A DNA stretch of 64,000 nucleotides from Serinibacter arcticus. Lineage in GTDB: Bacteria > Actinomycetota > Actinomycetes > Actinomycetales > Beutenbergiaceae. The notes under the pieces were generated by a model. That model did not search any database and was not told the origin of the DNA. It saw only the letters and a program-made list of their open reading frames with translations. The translations under genes and the position numbers were made by a program. The stretch covers positions 806,001 to 870,000 of the forward strand of contig NZ_PYHR01000002.1 of NCBI RefSeq assembly GCF_003121705.1, written 5' to 3'. Every line of letters starts with the position of its first letter. The first letter of the stretch is position 1. Below are positions 16,928 through 25,791 of this stretch, piece by piece.

Positions 16928-17608
16928 ATGACGACGACCCCACCCCGGCCCGCACCCGCCCCCCTCCGACGACAGGTCGAGAGCTACAGCAACCAGGCCG
17001 TGACCGCTCTGCGCGACATGGTGCTCTCAGGTGATCTCCGCCCGGGCGAACGCCTCAACGAGGTGGGCCTCGCCGACGCCCTCGGGATCAGTCGGGCTCC
17101 GTTGCGGGAAGCGATCCAGCACCTGCGGAGCGAGGGTCTGCTGACCGCCGTCGCTGGGCGCGGGGCGTACGTGCGCTCGTTGACGCCGACCGAGCTGGAG
17201 GAGCTGTTCGAGGTGCGCCACCTCCTCGAGATCCACGCCCTGCGGCTGGCCGCGGCCCGCGCCACGCCGCAGGAGCTCGAGACGCTGCGGGCCGACATGT
17301 CCGAGCGCGGCCACCTCTTCGACACGTTCCCCAGCCGTCCGCAGGAGAACGACTTCCACCTGCGGATCGCCAGGCTGGCCGGGAACTCGGCCCTGCTGGC
17401 GGTGATCACGGACGTCCACCGGCAGACGCAGCTGGTCCGCCAGCAGATCGCCGACTCCAACCACGCCCATCCCGACCGCATCCTGCACGAGCACGCCGAT
17501 CTCATCGAGGCCCTGATCGCCGGCGACGTGGACCGGGCCGAGGCGATCCTGGTCGAGCACCTCCGCGTCACCATGGCCGAGGGGATGGCGATCCTCGAGG
17601 GTCGCTGA
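16928..17608 (+). CDS. GntR-family regulator, FCD (FadR) subfamily
   Basis: 226 residues from the ATG at 16928. The N-terminal winged helix runs through ALRDMVLSGDLRPGERLNEVGLA and LGISRAPLREAIQHLRSEGL (~20-75), the GntR signature. The rest is an all-helical FCD domain with ligand- and metal-type residues in ENDFHLRIARLAGN and HEHADLIEALIAGD. Last gene of the operon that begins at 7510, 41 bases after the amidase. FCD regulators typically bind TGT-N2-ACA half-sites and respond to the pathway's small organic acid; the palindromes at 7362, 7445 and 16899 fit this. Confidence 0.93.
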   Translation: MTTTPPRPAPAPLRRQVESYSNQAVTALRDMVLSGDLRPGERLNEVGLADALGISRAPLREAIQHLRSEGLLTAVAGRGAYVRSLTPTELEELFEVRHLLEIHALRLAAARATPQELETLRADMSERGHLFDTFPSRPQENDFHLRIARLAGNSALLAVITDVHRQTQLVRQQIADSNHAHPDRILHEHADLIEALIAGDVDRAEAILVEHLRVTMAEGMAILEGR

Positions 17609-17662
17609 TCGGCGGTCGCCGGGTCGCTCGTCGCTGCACCGACCGCCGACTAGGGTCGAGCC

Positions 17663-18283
17663 GTGCCCTCCACCCCGCGCTCGCCCTACGCGGCCGCCCT
17701 GGGCCCGGCGATCGAGCGGCTTCACCCCAGTCTCCAGCGCTACTTCGCGACGATCCCGCCCGGCCACCGCGGCGTCGGCGAGGGCGTCTTCGACACCGCC
17801 GGCACCCCGCGCCGCTGGTTGTGGCCGCTGCTCCGACTCGTCCAGCCCCGCGGCGTCGTGTTCGCGGGCTGGGAGCGCGACGTGCCGTTCCGGATCGTCA
17901 ACCGGACGGTCGGCGGCTCCGCCGTCGCCGTCCGCGAGCTCGACCTGCCCGACGGCACCTGGGTGATGCGTGACGACGTCGTGCGCTCGCCCGCCGGCGG
18001 CGTCACCGACCGCCTCGGTTCCCCCGTCACCCTGGCCGCCACCTTCGACGTCGCGGTCGACGGCGATGCGCTCGTGCTCACCAGTCGCACCCTGGGCGTC
18101 GCCCTCGGCCCGCTGAGGTTCGCGGCGCCCCGCCGCCTGAGTCCGGTCGTCCGGCTGCGCGAGTCCTTCGACGCCGCGAGCGGCCACCAGCGCGTCGACC
18201 TCGCCGTCGACCACCCCCTGCTCGGCCGCCTGTACGGCTACGGCGGCCTGTTCACTTATCGCATCGAGAAGGAGATCTCGTGA
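17663..18283 (+). CDS. DUF4166 domain protein
   Basis: 206 residues, GTG start. It matches the DUF4166 pattern: LHPSLQRYFATIP near the N-terminus, HRGVGEGVFDTAGTPRRWLWPLL, and RESFDAASGHQRVDLAVDHPLLGRLYGYGGLF at the end. Its biochemical role is unknown. In many actinomycetes this domain occurs beside, or fused to, an NAD(P)-binding epimerase like the one that follows here with a GTGA overlap, so the two probably work together. It is transcribed in the same direction as the GntR gene but 54 bases downstream, and is probably a separate unit. Confidence 0.82.
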   Translation: MPSTPRSPYAAALGPAIERLHPSLQRYFATIPPGHRGVGEGVFDTAGTPRRWLWPLLRLVQPRGVVFAGWERDVPFRIVNRTVGGSAVAVRELDLPDGTWVMRDDVVRSPAGGVTDRLGSPVTLAATFDVAVDGDALVLTSRTLGVALGPLRFAAPRRLSPVVRLRESFDAASGHQRVDLAVDHPLLGRLYGYGGLFTYRIEKEIS

Positions 18284-19263
18284 CCGCACCGCTCGGCCGC
18301 GTCGTCATCGGTGGAGCGTCCGGCTTCATCGGTCAGCACCTGGTGAGGCGCTACCGACGCGCCGGCCGCGAGGTCGTCACCGTCGGACGCTCCGGGGCCG
18401 ACGTCTCGTGGGACGACGACGCCGGGATCGCGCGCGCCGTCGACGGTGCGGCGATCGTGGTCGGCCTGGCCGGCAAGAGCGTCGGGTGCCGCTACAACGC
18501 CGCCAACCGAGCCGAGATCTTCCGCTCCCGGCTGGAGACCACCGCCGCGCTGAGCCGCGCGATCGCCGCCGCCGCCGTGCCGCCGCCCGTGTGGGTCAAC
18601 TCCTCGACCGCCACCATCTACCGCCACGCCGAGGATCGGCCCCAGACCGAGAGCGACGGCGAGCTCGGCGAGGGCTTCTCGGTCGCCGTCGCGAAGGCGT
18701 GGGAGGAGGCGCTGGACGCCGACGACCTGCCCGGCACCCGCCGCGTCGCGCTGCGCGCCGCGATCGTGCTCGGCCGGGGCGGCGCCCTCGGCCCGATCAG
18801 GGGCCTCGCGAGGACCGGGCTCGGCGGCTCGAACTGGGACGGTCGGTGGCCGATCACGCGCGCGCGACGCGCGGCGGGGACGGCCCACGAGTTCCGTGCT
18901 CGCCGCGGCACCCAGCGGTTCAGCTGGATCCACGTCGAGGACCTCGCCCGGGTGATCGACCTGATCGAGACGACGCCGTCGCTCGAGGGACCCGTGAACG
19001 CCTCCACCCCGAACCCCGAGGACAACCGCACCTTCATGGCGCTGGTGCGCCGCAGCCTCGGCGTCCGCATCGGCCCGCCGCTGCCGCGCTGGGTGCTCGA
19101 GATCGGCGCGATGATGATCCGCACCGAGACCGAGCTCGTGCTCAAGAGCCGCTGGGTGCTGCCCGAGAAGCTCGTGGCAGCCGGGTTCACGTTCGACCAC
19201 CCGACGCTCGAGGGTGCCCTGCGGGACGTGCTCGCCCCGCGTCAGCCCCAGCCGCCGAGGTAG
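18280..19263 (+). CDS. NAD(P)-dependent epimerase, TIGR01777-like
   Basis: 327 residues. A Rossmann start (VVIGGASGFIGQHLVRRYRR) is followed by LAGKSVGCRYNAANRAEIFRSRLETT, a signature of the YfcH/TIGR01777 branch of atypical short-chain reductases. WIHVEDLARVIDLI and a C-terminal DUF1731-like segment (LPRWVLEIG, PEKLVAAGFTFDHPTLEGAL) complete the family. The substrate is unknown. GTG start overlapping the DUF4166 stop. Its 3' end overlaps the convergent glycosyltransferase gene by 22 bases. Confidence 0.87.
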   Translation: MTAPLGRVVIGGASGFIGQHLVRRYRRAGREVVTVGRSGADVSWDDDAGIARAVDGAAIVVGLAGKSVGCRYNAANRAEIFRSRLETTAALSRAIAAAAVPPPVWVNSSTATIYRHAEDRPQTESDGELGEGFSVAVAKAWEEALDADDLPGTRRVALRAAIVLGRGGALGPIRGLARTGLGGSNWDGRWPITRARRAAGTAHEFRARRGTQRFSWIHVEDLARVIDLIETTPSLEGPVNASTPNPEDNRTFMALVRRSLGVRIGPPLPRWVLEIGAMMIRTETELVLKSRWVLPEKLVAAGFTFDHPTLEGALRDVLAPRQPQPPR

Positions 19264-20552
19264 GCCTCGAGGTCGGGCTCGTCAGGCACGGGGAGAAGTC
19301 CGGGAGCGGGGCGCGCCTCGCGCCGCCAGCCCGCGTCCTCGCCCCACCTCCGCTCGCGCAGACGTGCCCGCCCCGAGGAGACCGTCACCACTCCCCCGAG
19401 GTCGACGGTGCCCAGCGGGGCGCCCGACGCGTCGACGGGTTCCGCGAGGACGTCGGCGACGGCGGCCCGCAGCCCAACGGGGTCGGTCACCCGCTGCGGC
19501 GTCGGCACGAGGACCGTCACCCGGGCGCGCTCGTCCGCCTCCGCGACCACGCGAGGATCGGCCGCGAAGACGTCCAGCACCTCGCGCGGCACGACGACCC
19601 GCGCCTGCGGCAGGGCCGCGAGCATGCTGTCGACGGCGACGAACGCGGCAGCGGGCCCGGCGGCCGAGGCGAGCTCGACCACGACGTCCGTCCGCGGGGC
19701 GATCAGCGCGTGCGGCCGGGAGCCCGCGACCCCGATCGACCCCGCGAGCGTCAGGGTCTCGGCATTCTTGCGACGTCGGGCCTCCGCCTCGTCCCGGCCC
19801 GCCCACTCCGGTCCGTCGTGCCAGGCGACGGCGTCGTCCACGTGCGCGAGCACGGCCCCGGTCGTCCACGCCCGCGACGCCCACTCCCAGTCCTCGCCGC
19901 CGTAGGACTCGAACGTCTCGTCGAACCCTCCGACGCGGTCGAAGAACCACCGGCTGCACGCCGTGACGGCACCGATGACGAACCGGTAGGACCGGTCGTC
20001 GGCGTCGAGCAGGTTCCGCGAGCGCCGGTAGGCGTCCGCGAGCCACGACGGCTCCGGAAGGGGGTGCCGCGCGGCGGCGGCGGCGACCTGCTCCGCCGGG
20101 TCGGTGCCCGCCAGGTCCGCGTGCCGACGGCGACCCACCGTGACGGCCTCGGGCAGCAGCGAGGGCAGCCGCACGAGCCGCTCGACGTAGGTCGGCTCCG
20201 GCGCCGTGTCGGCGTCCAGGAAGCACAGCAGGTCGCCGCTGCTCGCCGTGACGCCGAGGTTGCGGACGGCCGCGAGCCGGAACCCGCGGTCGTCCTGCCG
20301 CACCAGCCGCACGCCGTCGGGGACGACGGGCGTCCGGGGCGAACCGTCGTCGGCCACCACGATCTCCAGCAGGTCCTGGGGCCACGTCTGCCGCCGCAGG
20401 GCGGTCAGCGTGCGCGCGAGCTGCTCCGGCTGGTCGTAGTGGGCGACGACGACCGAGACGGTGCGCTCGACGGCCGGCTGCGCCGCGACGAGGTCCCACC
20501 GGTTGCCCGGGACCCCGCGGCCCCAGGGCGGCGGCACCGCCGTCGCGCTCAC
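19242..20552 (-). CDS. glycosyltransferase family 2
   Basis: About 436 residues from the GTG at 20552, which overlaps the stop of the gene upstream. GT-A fold: VSVVVAHYDQPEQLARTLTAL, VVADDGS, the nucleotide-sugar/metal motif CFLDADTAPEP, and a galactosyltransferase-like second half (GGFDETFESYGGEDWEWASR). A C-terminal extension of ~170 residues has no match I recognise. It should add a sugar to a surface or secreted glycan from the cytosolic side. Last gene of the left arm (22428 to 19242) of the glycosyltransferase locus. Confidence 0.85.
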   Translation of the reverse strand: MSATAVPPPWGRGVPGNRWDLVAAQPAVERTVSVVVAHYDQPEQLARTLTALRRQTWPQDLLEIVVADDGSPRTPVVPDGVRLVRQDDRGFRLAAVRNLGVTASSGDLLCFLDADTAPEPTYVERLVRLPSLLPEAVTVGRRRHADLAGTDPAEQVAAAAARHPLPEPSWLADAYRRSRNLLDADDRSYRFVIGAVTACSRWFFDRVGGFDETFESYGGEDWEWASRAWTTGAVLAHVDDAVAWHDGPEWAGRDEAEARRRKNAETLTLAGSIGVAGSRPHALIAPRTDVVVELASAAGPAAAFVAVDSMLAALPQARVVVPREVLDVFAADPRVVAEADERARVTVLVPTPQRVTDPVGLRAAVADVLAEPVDASGAPLGTVDLGGVVTVSSGRARLRERRWGEDAGWRREARPAPGLLPVPDEPDLEAYLGGWG

Positions 20553-21526
20553 CGCGAGCGCCACAGGTCCAGGTAGGCGCGCGCGGTGTCGTCGAGATCG
20601 GGCCGCGTGACCGCGGACGCGTCCTGCCAGGTCGTGTCCGGGTGCGCGAGCGCGTGCGCGATCGCCGTGGACAGGCCCTCGAGGGTGATCGGCGTCGTCG
20701 TCCCGGGTCGGAGCTCGGCCATCTCGCGGAAGTAGGGCGAGTCCACCACGAGGGGGCGGCGCCCCGCGGCGATCCAGTCCGTGAGGGACCCGGAGGCGGA
20801 CACGTGCTGGTGCGCGACGACGGGGACGGCGACGGCGCGGCTGCGCGCGACGAGGTCGGCGTCGCTCAGGAAGCCCGTGCTCTCCAGCCGCACCCCGTGC
20901 CGGCGGGCGTGCTCGACGAGCTCGGCCAGCTCGCCCTCGTGGCCCGCGGAGGCGCGGCCGAGGGCGACGACCGGCGGCGAGGGGTCGAGCCCGAGCGCCG
21001 CCACGGCGTCGACCGCCTCGCGGTGCCCCTTGCCCGGGTAGAAGAAGCCGAGCACCGCCACGGACCCGTCGGAGGCCCACGCCGTCGGCGCCGGGAGCGC
21101 CCCGGGCACGGGGAGCGGGATCACCGTCACGTCGAGCTCCGAGCCGAAGGCCTCGCGCAGCAGCCGCCGCTCGTGCTCGCTGTTGACCACGACCGCTGCC
21201 GCGGCCGCGACGACCCGGCGGTAGCAGGCCAGCCGCCGGGGCAGCCGCCCCGGCCCGTCGGAGTCCTGCGGCACGTCGTGCAGCGTCACGGTGAGGTGGG
21301 AGCGCGCGGCCAGGGCCTCGATGCGACCGGCGGCCTCCTCGGCGTCGGCCCCCCACAGGCGGTCGGTGAAGTGCAGGTGGACGCGGGGCGGCAGCGCAAC
21401 GTCGGGCGTCCACCGCAGCAGCGGGAACGCAGGGTCGAGGCGCGCGACGGCGGCGGCCACCGTCCGGGCGTAGCGGTCCACCCCGTGACCGGCGTCGTCG
21501 AGGTGGAGGAGTGCGAGCGCCGTCAC
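20549..21526 (-). CDS. glycosyltransferase, GT-B fold (GT4-like)
   Basis: 325 residues from a GTG at 21526 that overlaps the upstream stop. Features of a short GT-B enzyme: VVVNSEHERRLLREAFG, VIPLPVPGALPAP, a Rossmann half with VAVLGFFYPGKGHREAVDAVAALG, and VPVVAHQHVSASGSLTDWIAAGRRPLVVDSPYFREM in place of the usual E-x7-E. The donor and acceptor are unknown. It lies in the middle of the left arm of the cluster, translationally coupled on both sides. Confidence 0.78.
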   Translation of the reverse strand: MTALALLHLDDAGHGVDRYARTVAAAVARLDPAFPLLRWTPDVALPPRVHLHFTDRLWGADAEEAAGRIEALAARSHLTVTLHDVPQDSDGPGRLPRRLACYRRVVAAAAAVVVNSEHERRLLREAFGSELDVTVIPLPVPGALPAPTAWASDGSVAVLGFFYPGKGHREAVDAVAALGLDPSPPVVALGRASAGHEGELAELVEHARRHGVRLESTGFLSDADLVARSRAVAVPVVAHQHVSASGSLTDWIAAGRRPLVVDSPYFREMAELRPGTTTPITLEGLSTAIAHALAHPDTTWQDASAVTRPDLDDTARAYLDLWRSR

Positions 21527-22428
21527 CGGGCGCCCAGCAACTCGAGCACGGCGGCGTGGCGGTCGAGCCCGGCGCGCACGACCTCGGGATGGCGGCCGTA
21601 CCAGGCCAGGTGCTCGGCGCGGACGGCCTCCCCCTCGATCACCACGCCGTCCACGACCCAGTGATCGGTCGGCTCGTCCGGCAACCCCCAGGTCTCGATG
21701 ACCGCGGCCTCGCGGGGAGCGTGCACGGAGGTCAGCAGGGGCCGCGACGGGGCGGGCGGGATGCGCTCGAGGCCCAGGGCCTGCGCGACCCGGCCGGCGA
21801 GCGCGACCCAGACGGGGTTGCCGGGGTGGTTCAACGTGCGCATGTGGTCGAACGTCGGCCGCTCGAACAGGTCGGCGATCCTCACGGTCGCGTGCGCCTC
21901 CTCCCGGCGGCGGAGCTGGTCCAGCGACTCCGCCGCGACGGCCCGCACGGCCTCAGGCGTCGCCGTCGCGGGGACCTCGAGGCCGGCCGCCCGGCCGAGC
22001 AGCCGCAGGTCGTGGTAGGCCACGAGCGGCGGGACGAGCGAGGTGTCCGACGGCGGTCGGACGATCGCGTGGAACGGGTACAGCCCGGCGAACCGCACCA
22101 CAGGGATGCGGCACACCGCCGCACCGGCACCGAGCGCGGCGGCCAGCTGCCGCGAGCCGAGCGGCAGACCGTGGTAGTCGTCGTGGATGGGCTGCGTGAT
22201 CAGCACCCCCGACCGGGCGAGCCAGCGTCGCAGGTGCGGGAGGTCGTCGGCGACGAGCTCGTGGACGGGAGGGGTCCGCACGAGGTCGACCTCGTCCCCC
22301 AGGGCGAGGCGCAGCGACTCGGCCTGGCAGTTCCCGGCCACGACGCCGACGGGCCGGCCGTCGACGGCCTCGTCCAGCTCGCCGTAGAACCGGCCGTAGT
22401 GGCGCCGTCGAGCGGCCTCGTCCGACAC
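21523..22428 (-). CDS. WcbI-like polysaccharide biosynthesis protein
   Basis: About 301 residues from a GTG at 22428 (VSDEAARRRHYGRFY). GVVAGNCQAESLRLAL and VLITQPIHDDYHGLPLGSRQLA match the WcbI family, first described in capsule loci and proposed to act as an acetyltransferase or CoA-binding enzyme on polysaccharide. First gene of the left glycosyltransferase arm; 158 bases separate it from the divergent right arm. An upstream in-frame extension to 22566 is possible but is Gly/Arg-rich and covers the probable promoter. Confidence 0.78.
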   Translation of the reverse strand: MSDEAARRRHYGRFYGELDEAVDGRPVGVVAGNCQAESLRLALGDEVDLVRTPPVHELVADDLPHLRRWLARSGVLITQPIHDDYHGLPLGSRQLAAALGAGAAVCRIPVVRFAGLYPFHAIVRPPSDTSLVPPLVAYHDLRLLGRAAGLEVPATATPEAVRAVAAESLDQLRRREEAHATVRIADLFERPTFDHMRTLNHPGNPVWVALAGRVAQALGLERIPPAPSRPLLTSVHAPREAAVIETWGLPDEPTDHWVVDGVVIEGEAVRAEHLAWYGRHPEVVRAGLDRHAAVLELLGAR

Positions 22429-22586
22429 GGTTCTCCGCTCCACGCTCCCGGTCGGCGGCTGATCGCCATCCTGGTCAACGGGGGTCGTGGAACCTACTGT
22501 AGAACGCAGGCCCCCCGGCCCCCGTCCCAGCCTCGGCGTCAGACGGTGCCGCCCTGCGGCTCCCACTCGCGCCCACGAGGAGGCAC

Positions 22587-23687
22587 GTGGATCAGAAATC
22601 CCCGAACTGGTGTACGAGAGTCGTCTCCGTCCCTGCGGGCCACCCCTACGTGAAGTCCCTCGGGATCGACGGCGACGGCGTCCTCCGCCCGCCCGACCCC
22701 CTGCCCGATCCGGCCGAGCCCACCCGCTGGTGGCCGCCCGTGGTGCTCGACGCGAGCTGGATCCGGGCCAACGCCGACACCTTCGACGTCCTGCACGTGC
22801 ACTTCGGGACCGAGTCCCTCCCTCCCGGCCGGCTCGCCGCCGCCCTCGACGCCCTGGCGGAGGTGGGCCGTCCGCTCGTGCACACCGTGCACGACCTGAC
22901 CAACCCGCAGCTGACCGACCAGGCCGCCCACGAGGCCGACCTCGCGCTCCTGCTCGCCCGCGCCGACGCCGTGATCACGCTGACCGACGGCGCCGCCGCC
23001 GAGATCGAGCGGCGCTGGGGCCGCACCGCCGTCGTCGTGCCGCACCCGGCGATCGTCGCCGTCGACGCGGCCACCCCCCGGGGACGCCCGTCCGAGGCGA
23101 TCACCGTCGGCGTCCACCTGCGGGACCTGCGCCCCGGGATCGACGGCGTCGGCGCCGTCCGGACGCTGCTCGCGGGGCTGGACGCGCTCCGCGACGCGGG
23201 CGTGGTCGCCGTCGGCCGCGTGGTCGTGAACGACCGCGTGCGCGAACCGGCGATCCTCGCGGAGATCACGACCCTCGTCACCGGGCGCGACGACGTCGCG
23301 CTCGAGGTGCGGGCCCGCGTCTCGGACGCCGACCTCGAGGCCGAGGTGGCCGACCTCGACGTCGCCCTGCTCCCCTACCGCCACGGCACCCACTCCGGCT
23401 GGGTCGAGCTGTGCCACGACCTGGGCGTCGGGGTCGTCGGACCGGTCGCCGGCCAGTGGCACCGCCAGCACCCGGAGGAGTTCGTCCCGCTGACGATGGG
23501 CGACGGCGCCTCGTGTGCGGCCGCCGTTGTCGACGCCGTCGCGGGCGGCGCCCGACCGGGCAGCGCCGAACGGCGCGACCTCGTGGCGCGGCGGGCGGCC
23601 GCGCGCGCCGTCGAGCGCGTCGCCGTCGCCCGGGCTCACGCGGCCGTCTACGCCGGGGTGCTCGCGCCGTCGGGAGCCCGCGCGTGA
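22587..23687 (+). CDS. glycosyltransferase (GT4-like)
   Basis: 366 residues, GTG start. FDVLHVHFGTESLPPGRLAAAL, LVHTVHDLTNPQLTDQ and VPHPAIV are features of GT-B enzymes, and the last third has DVALLPYRHGTHSGWVELCHDLG, where the usual E-x7-E is partly kept. First gene of the right arm, divergent from the WcbI-like gene. Its stop overlaps the next start (GTGA). Sugar specificity cannot be read from the sequence. Confidence 0.8.
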   Translation: MDQKSPNWCTRVVSVPAGHPYVKSLGIDGDGVLRPPDPLPDPAEPTRWWPPVVLDASWIRANADTFDVLHVHFGTESLPPGRLAAALDALAEVGRPLVHTVHDLTNPQLTDQAAHEADLALLLARADAVITLTDGAAAEIERRWGRTAVVVPHPAIVAVDAATPRGRPSEAITVGVHLRDLRPGIDGVGAVRTLLAGLDALRDAGVVAVGRVVVNDRVREPAILAEITTLVTGRDDVALEVRARVSDADLEAEVADLDVALLPYRHGTHSGWVELCHDLGVGVVGPVAGQWHRQHPEEFVPLTMGDGASCAAAVVDAVAGGARPGSAERRDLVARRAAARAVERVAVARAHAAVYAGVLAPSGARA

Positions 23688-24808
23688 AGGCCGGGTCGCC
23701 TTCTCTGCGGATCGTCGTCGTCGCCCCCTCGCGGCACCCCCTGGGCCAGCCGCACCCGGGCGGCCTCGAGGCCGCCGTCTGGGACCGCGTCGCCCACCTG
23801 CGCCGACGCGGCCACCACGTGCAGCTCGTGGCCGCCGAGGGGTCGGACTTCCTGCGGAACTCCCCCGCCGCCTTCCGGCTGCCGCCGACCCGGTGGCCCG
23901 CGGGCTCGTCCTCCGACACGGACTACCCGCCGGGGTACCTCGAGCTGGCGCAGGACGCCCTCGACCGCGCGCTGCACCACCTCAGCCGCCGGTCGGAGGA
24001 GGTCGACGTCGTGGAGAACCACAGCCTGCACGCCCTCCCGCTCCGGTGGGCGCCGCGGCTGGGCATCCCCGTGGTCACGACGCTGCACACCCCGCCGATC
24101 GAGGACATGGTCGAGGCGATCCACGCCGCCGGCACCGCGCTCGGACCGGTGCTCGCCGTGAGCAGCCACACCGCTCGGTCCTGGCTGGAGCGCGGCGTGC
24201 ACGCCCGCGTCCTTCCCAACGCCGTGGACGCCGCCCGCTGGCAGTTCGGTCCGGGCGGGCCCGATCTGGTGTGGTTCGGCCGGATCGTGCCCGAGAAGGG
24301 CCCGGACGTCGCGATCCGTGCCGCCCGCCTGCTCGGCCGACGGCTCGTGCTGGCGGGCCGGGTGGGAGACGTCGAGTACGCGGAGCGGGCGATCCGCCCG
24401 CACCTGGGCGACGACGTCGTGCACCTCGGTTCGCTCCACCAGCGCGACCTCGCTCGCCTCGTCGGGTCGAGCGCGTGCGCGCTCGTGACGCCGATGTGGG
24501 ACGAGCCGTTCGGCCTCGTCCTGGCGGAGGCGCTCTGCACGGGCACCCCGGTCGCCGCGTTCGACCGCGGCGGGGTGAGCGAGGTCGTGGCCGGCTCGCC
24601 CGGCGCGCGGCTCGTCGCCCCCGGCGACGTCGAGGCGCTCGCGGCGGCGGTCGCGGCCATCGAGGGCCCCTCGTCGGAGGTGCGCCGCCGGATCCGCGAG
24701 CACGCCACGCGGCGGTTCTCGCTCGAGCGCCAGCTGGACGCCGTCGAGGCGATCCACCGCACGGCGATGGTGACCGACCCCTCGTGGGAGACGGCGGTGT
24801 CCGCGTGA
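23684..24808 (+). CDS. glycosyltransferase family 4
   Basis: About 374 residues from the GTG at 23684. A full GT4 layout: PHPGGLEAAVWDRVAHLRRRGH at the N-terminal loop, TLHTPPIEDMVEAI, AVSSHTARSW, LPNAVDAARW, the donor-binding LVWFGRIVPEKGPDVAIRAA, and MWDEPFGLVLAEALCTGTPV with the E-x7-E catalytic pair. A retaining enzyme using a nucleotide sugar on a cytosolic acceptor. Coupled to both neighbours by GTGA overlaps. Confidence 0.9.
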   Translation: MKAGSPSLRIVVVAPSRHPLGQPHPGGLEAAVWDRVAHLRRRGHHVQLVAAEGSDFLRNSPAAFRLPPTRWPAGSSSDTDYPPGYLELAQDALDRALHHLSRRSEEVDVVENHSLHALPLRWAPRLGIPVVTTLHTPPIEDMVEAIHAAGTALGPVLAVSSHTARSWLERGVHARVLPNAVDAARWQFGPGGPDLVWFGRIVPEKGPDVAIRAARLLGRRLVLAGRVGDVEYAERAIRPHLGDDVVHLGSLHQRDLARLVGSSACALVTPMWDEPFGLVLAEALCTGTPVAAFDRGGVSEVVAGSPGARLVAPGDVEALAAAVAAIEGPSSEVRRRIREHATRRFSLERQLDAVEAIHRTAMVTDPSWETAVSA

Positions 24809-25791
24809 GCACGATCGGCTGGTACGTCCACCACCACGGATCGGGCCACCTCGTGCGCTTCCTCGCGGTCCGGCCGCACCTGTCCGACGACGTCGTCGTC
24901 CTCAGCTCGCTGCCCGAGCCCGCCGCGCTCCCGCCGCGCACGCGGTGGGTGGTGCTCGACCGCGACGACGACGTCGTGACCGGGCCCGACGGCGTCGCGC
25001 GCGATCCGCACGAGGCGGACCCGCGGGCGGGCGGGCACCTGCACTGGGCGCCGCTGCACCATCCCGGCCACACCCGCCGGCTCGCGACGATCGCCGAGGT
25101 GGTCGCGGCCGAGCGACCCGGCGCGTTCGTCGTCGACGTCTCGGCCGAGGTCGGCGTGCTCGTCCGGCTGCTCGGCGTTCCGCTCGTGGCGATGACCCAG
25201 CCCGGCGTCCGGGAGGACGCCCCGCACCGGCTCGCGCGCGGCCTCGCCCACGCCGTCGTGGCCCCGTGGCCGGCGGGCCGGATCGCCGGCGCCCCGCCGG
25301 AGCTCCACGAGGTCGGGGGCGTCTCGCGGTTCGGCGGGCGCCCGCGCTCGGCCGCGCCCGAACCCGGACGCGTGCTCCTGCTCGGCGGCGGCCCCGAGGC
25401 GCCCCTCCGCGCGCCCGGAACGACCGGCGACTGGCACTGGCACCGGCTGGGCGACGAGGGCTGGGTCGAGGACCCGTGGCACGACCTGTGCCGCGCCGAG
25501 GTGATCGTCTCGGCGGCCGGTCAGAACGCGGTCGCCGACCTGGCTGCGGCGGGGGCGCGCGCCGTCGTGATCGCGCAGGACCGTCCCTTCGACGAGCAGC
25601 GGGCGACGGCGGACGCGCTGCGCGAGGGCGGCCTCGCCGTCGTCGTCGACGCGTGGCCGGACGACGACGCGTGGCCGGCCTTGCTGGAGGCCGCCCGCCG
25701 GCTGGATCCGCCCTGGGAGCGCTGGCAGGTGGCGGGAGCCGCCGAGCGCGCCGCCGCGGTCATCTCCTCGACGACGGAGCGCTGGCGATGA
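24805..25791 (+). CDS. glycosyltransferase, GT28/MurG-like
   Basis: About 328 residues from the GTG at 24805. GWYVHHHGSGHLVRFLAVRPHL is the N-terminal GHxxR-type loop of GT28 enzymes, and EVIVSAAGQNAVADLAAAGARAVVIAQDRPFDEQRATADAL corresponds to the donor-binding segment of MurG/UGT-like proteins. There is no membrane helix. It probably transfers one sugar to a lipid-linked or soluble acceptor. The acceptor is not known. Coupled to the next GT2 gene by ATGA. Confidence 0.8.
   Translation: MSTIGWYVHHHGSGHLVRFLAVRPHLSDDVVVLSSLPEPAALPPRTRWVVLDRDDDVVTGPDGVARDPHEADPRAGGHLHWAPLHHPGHTRRLATIAEVVAAERPGAFVVDVSAEVGVLVRLLGVPLVAMTQPGVREDAPHRLARGLAHAVVAPWPAGRIAGAPPELHEVGGVSRFGGRPRSAAPEPGRVLLLGGGPEAPLRAPGTTGDWHWHRLGDEGWVEDPWHDLCRAEVIVSAAGQNAVADLAAAGARAVVIAQDRPFDEQRATADALREGGLAVVVDAWPDDDAWPALLEAARRLDPPWERWQVAGAAERAAAVISSTTERWR

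Noticed and set aside
22429-22566. N-terminal extension of the WcbI-like protein to an ATG at 22566
   Set aside because: The extra 46 residues are Gly/Arg/Pro-rich and fill the only space for the divergent promoters; the GTG at 22428 begins the conserved part.
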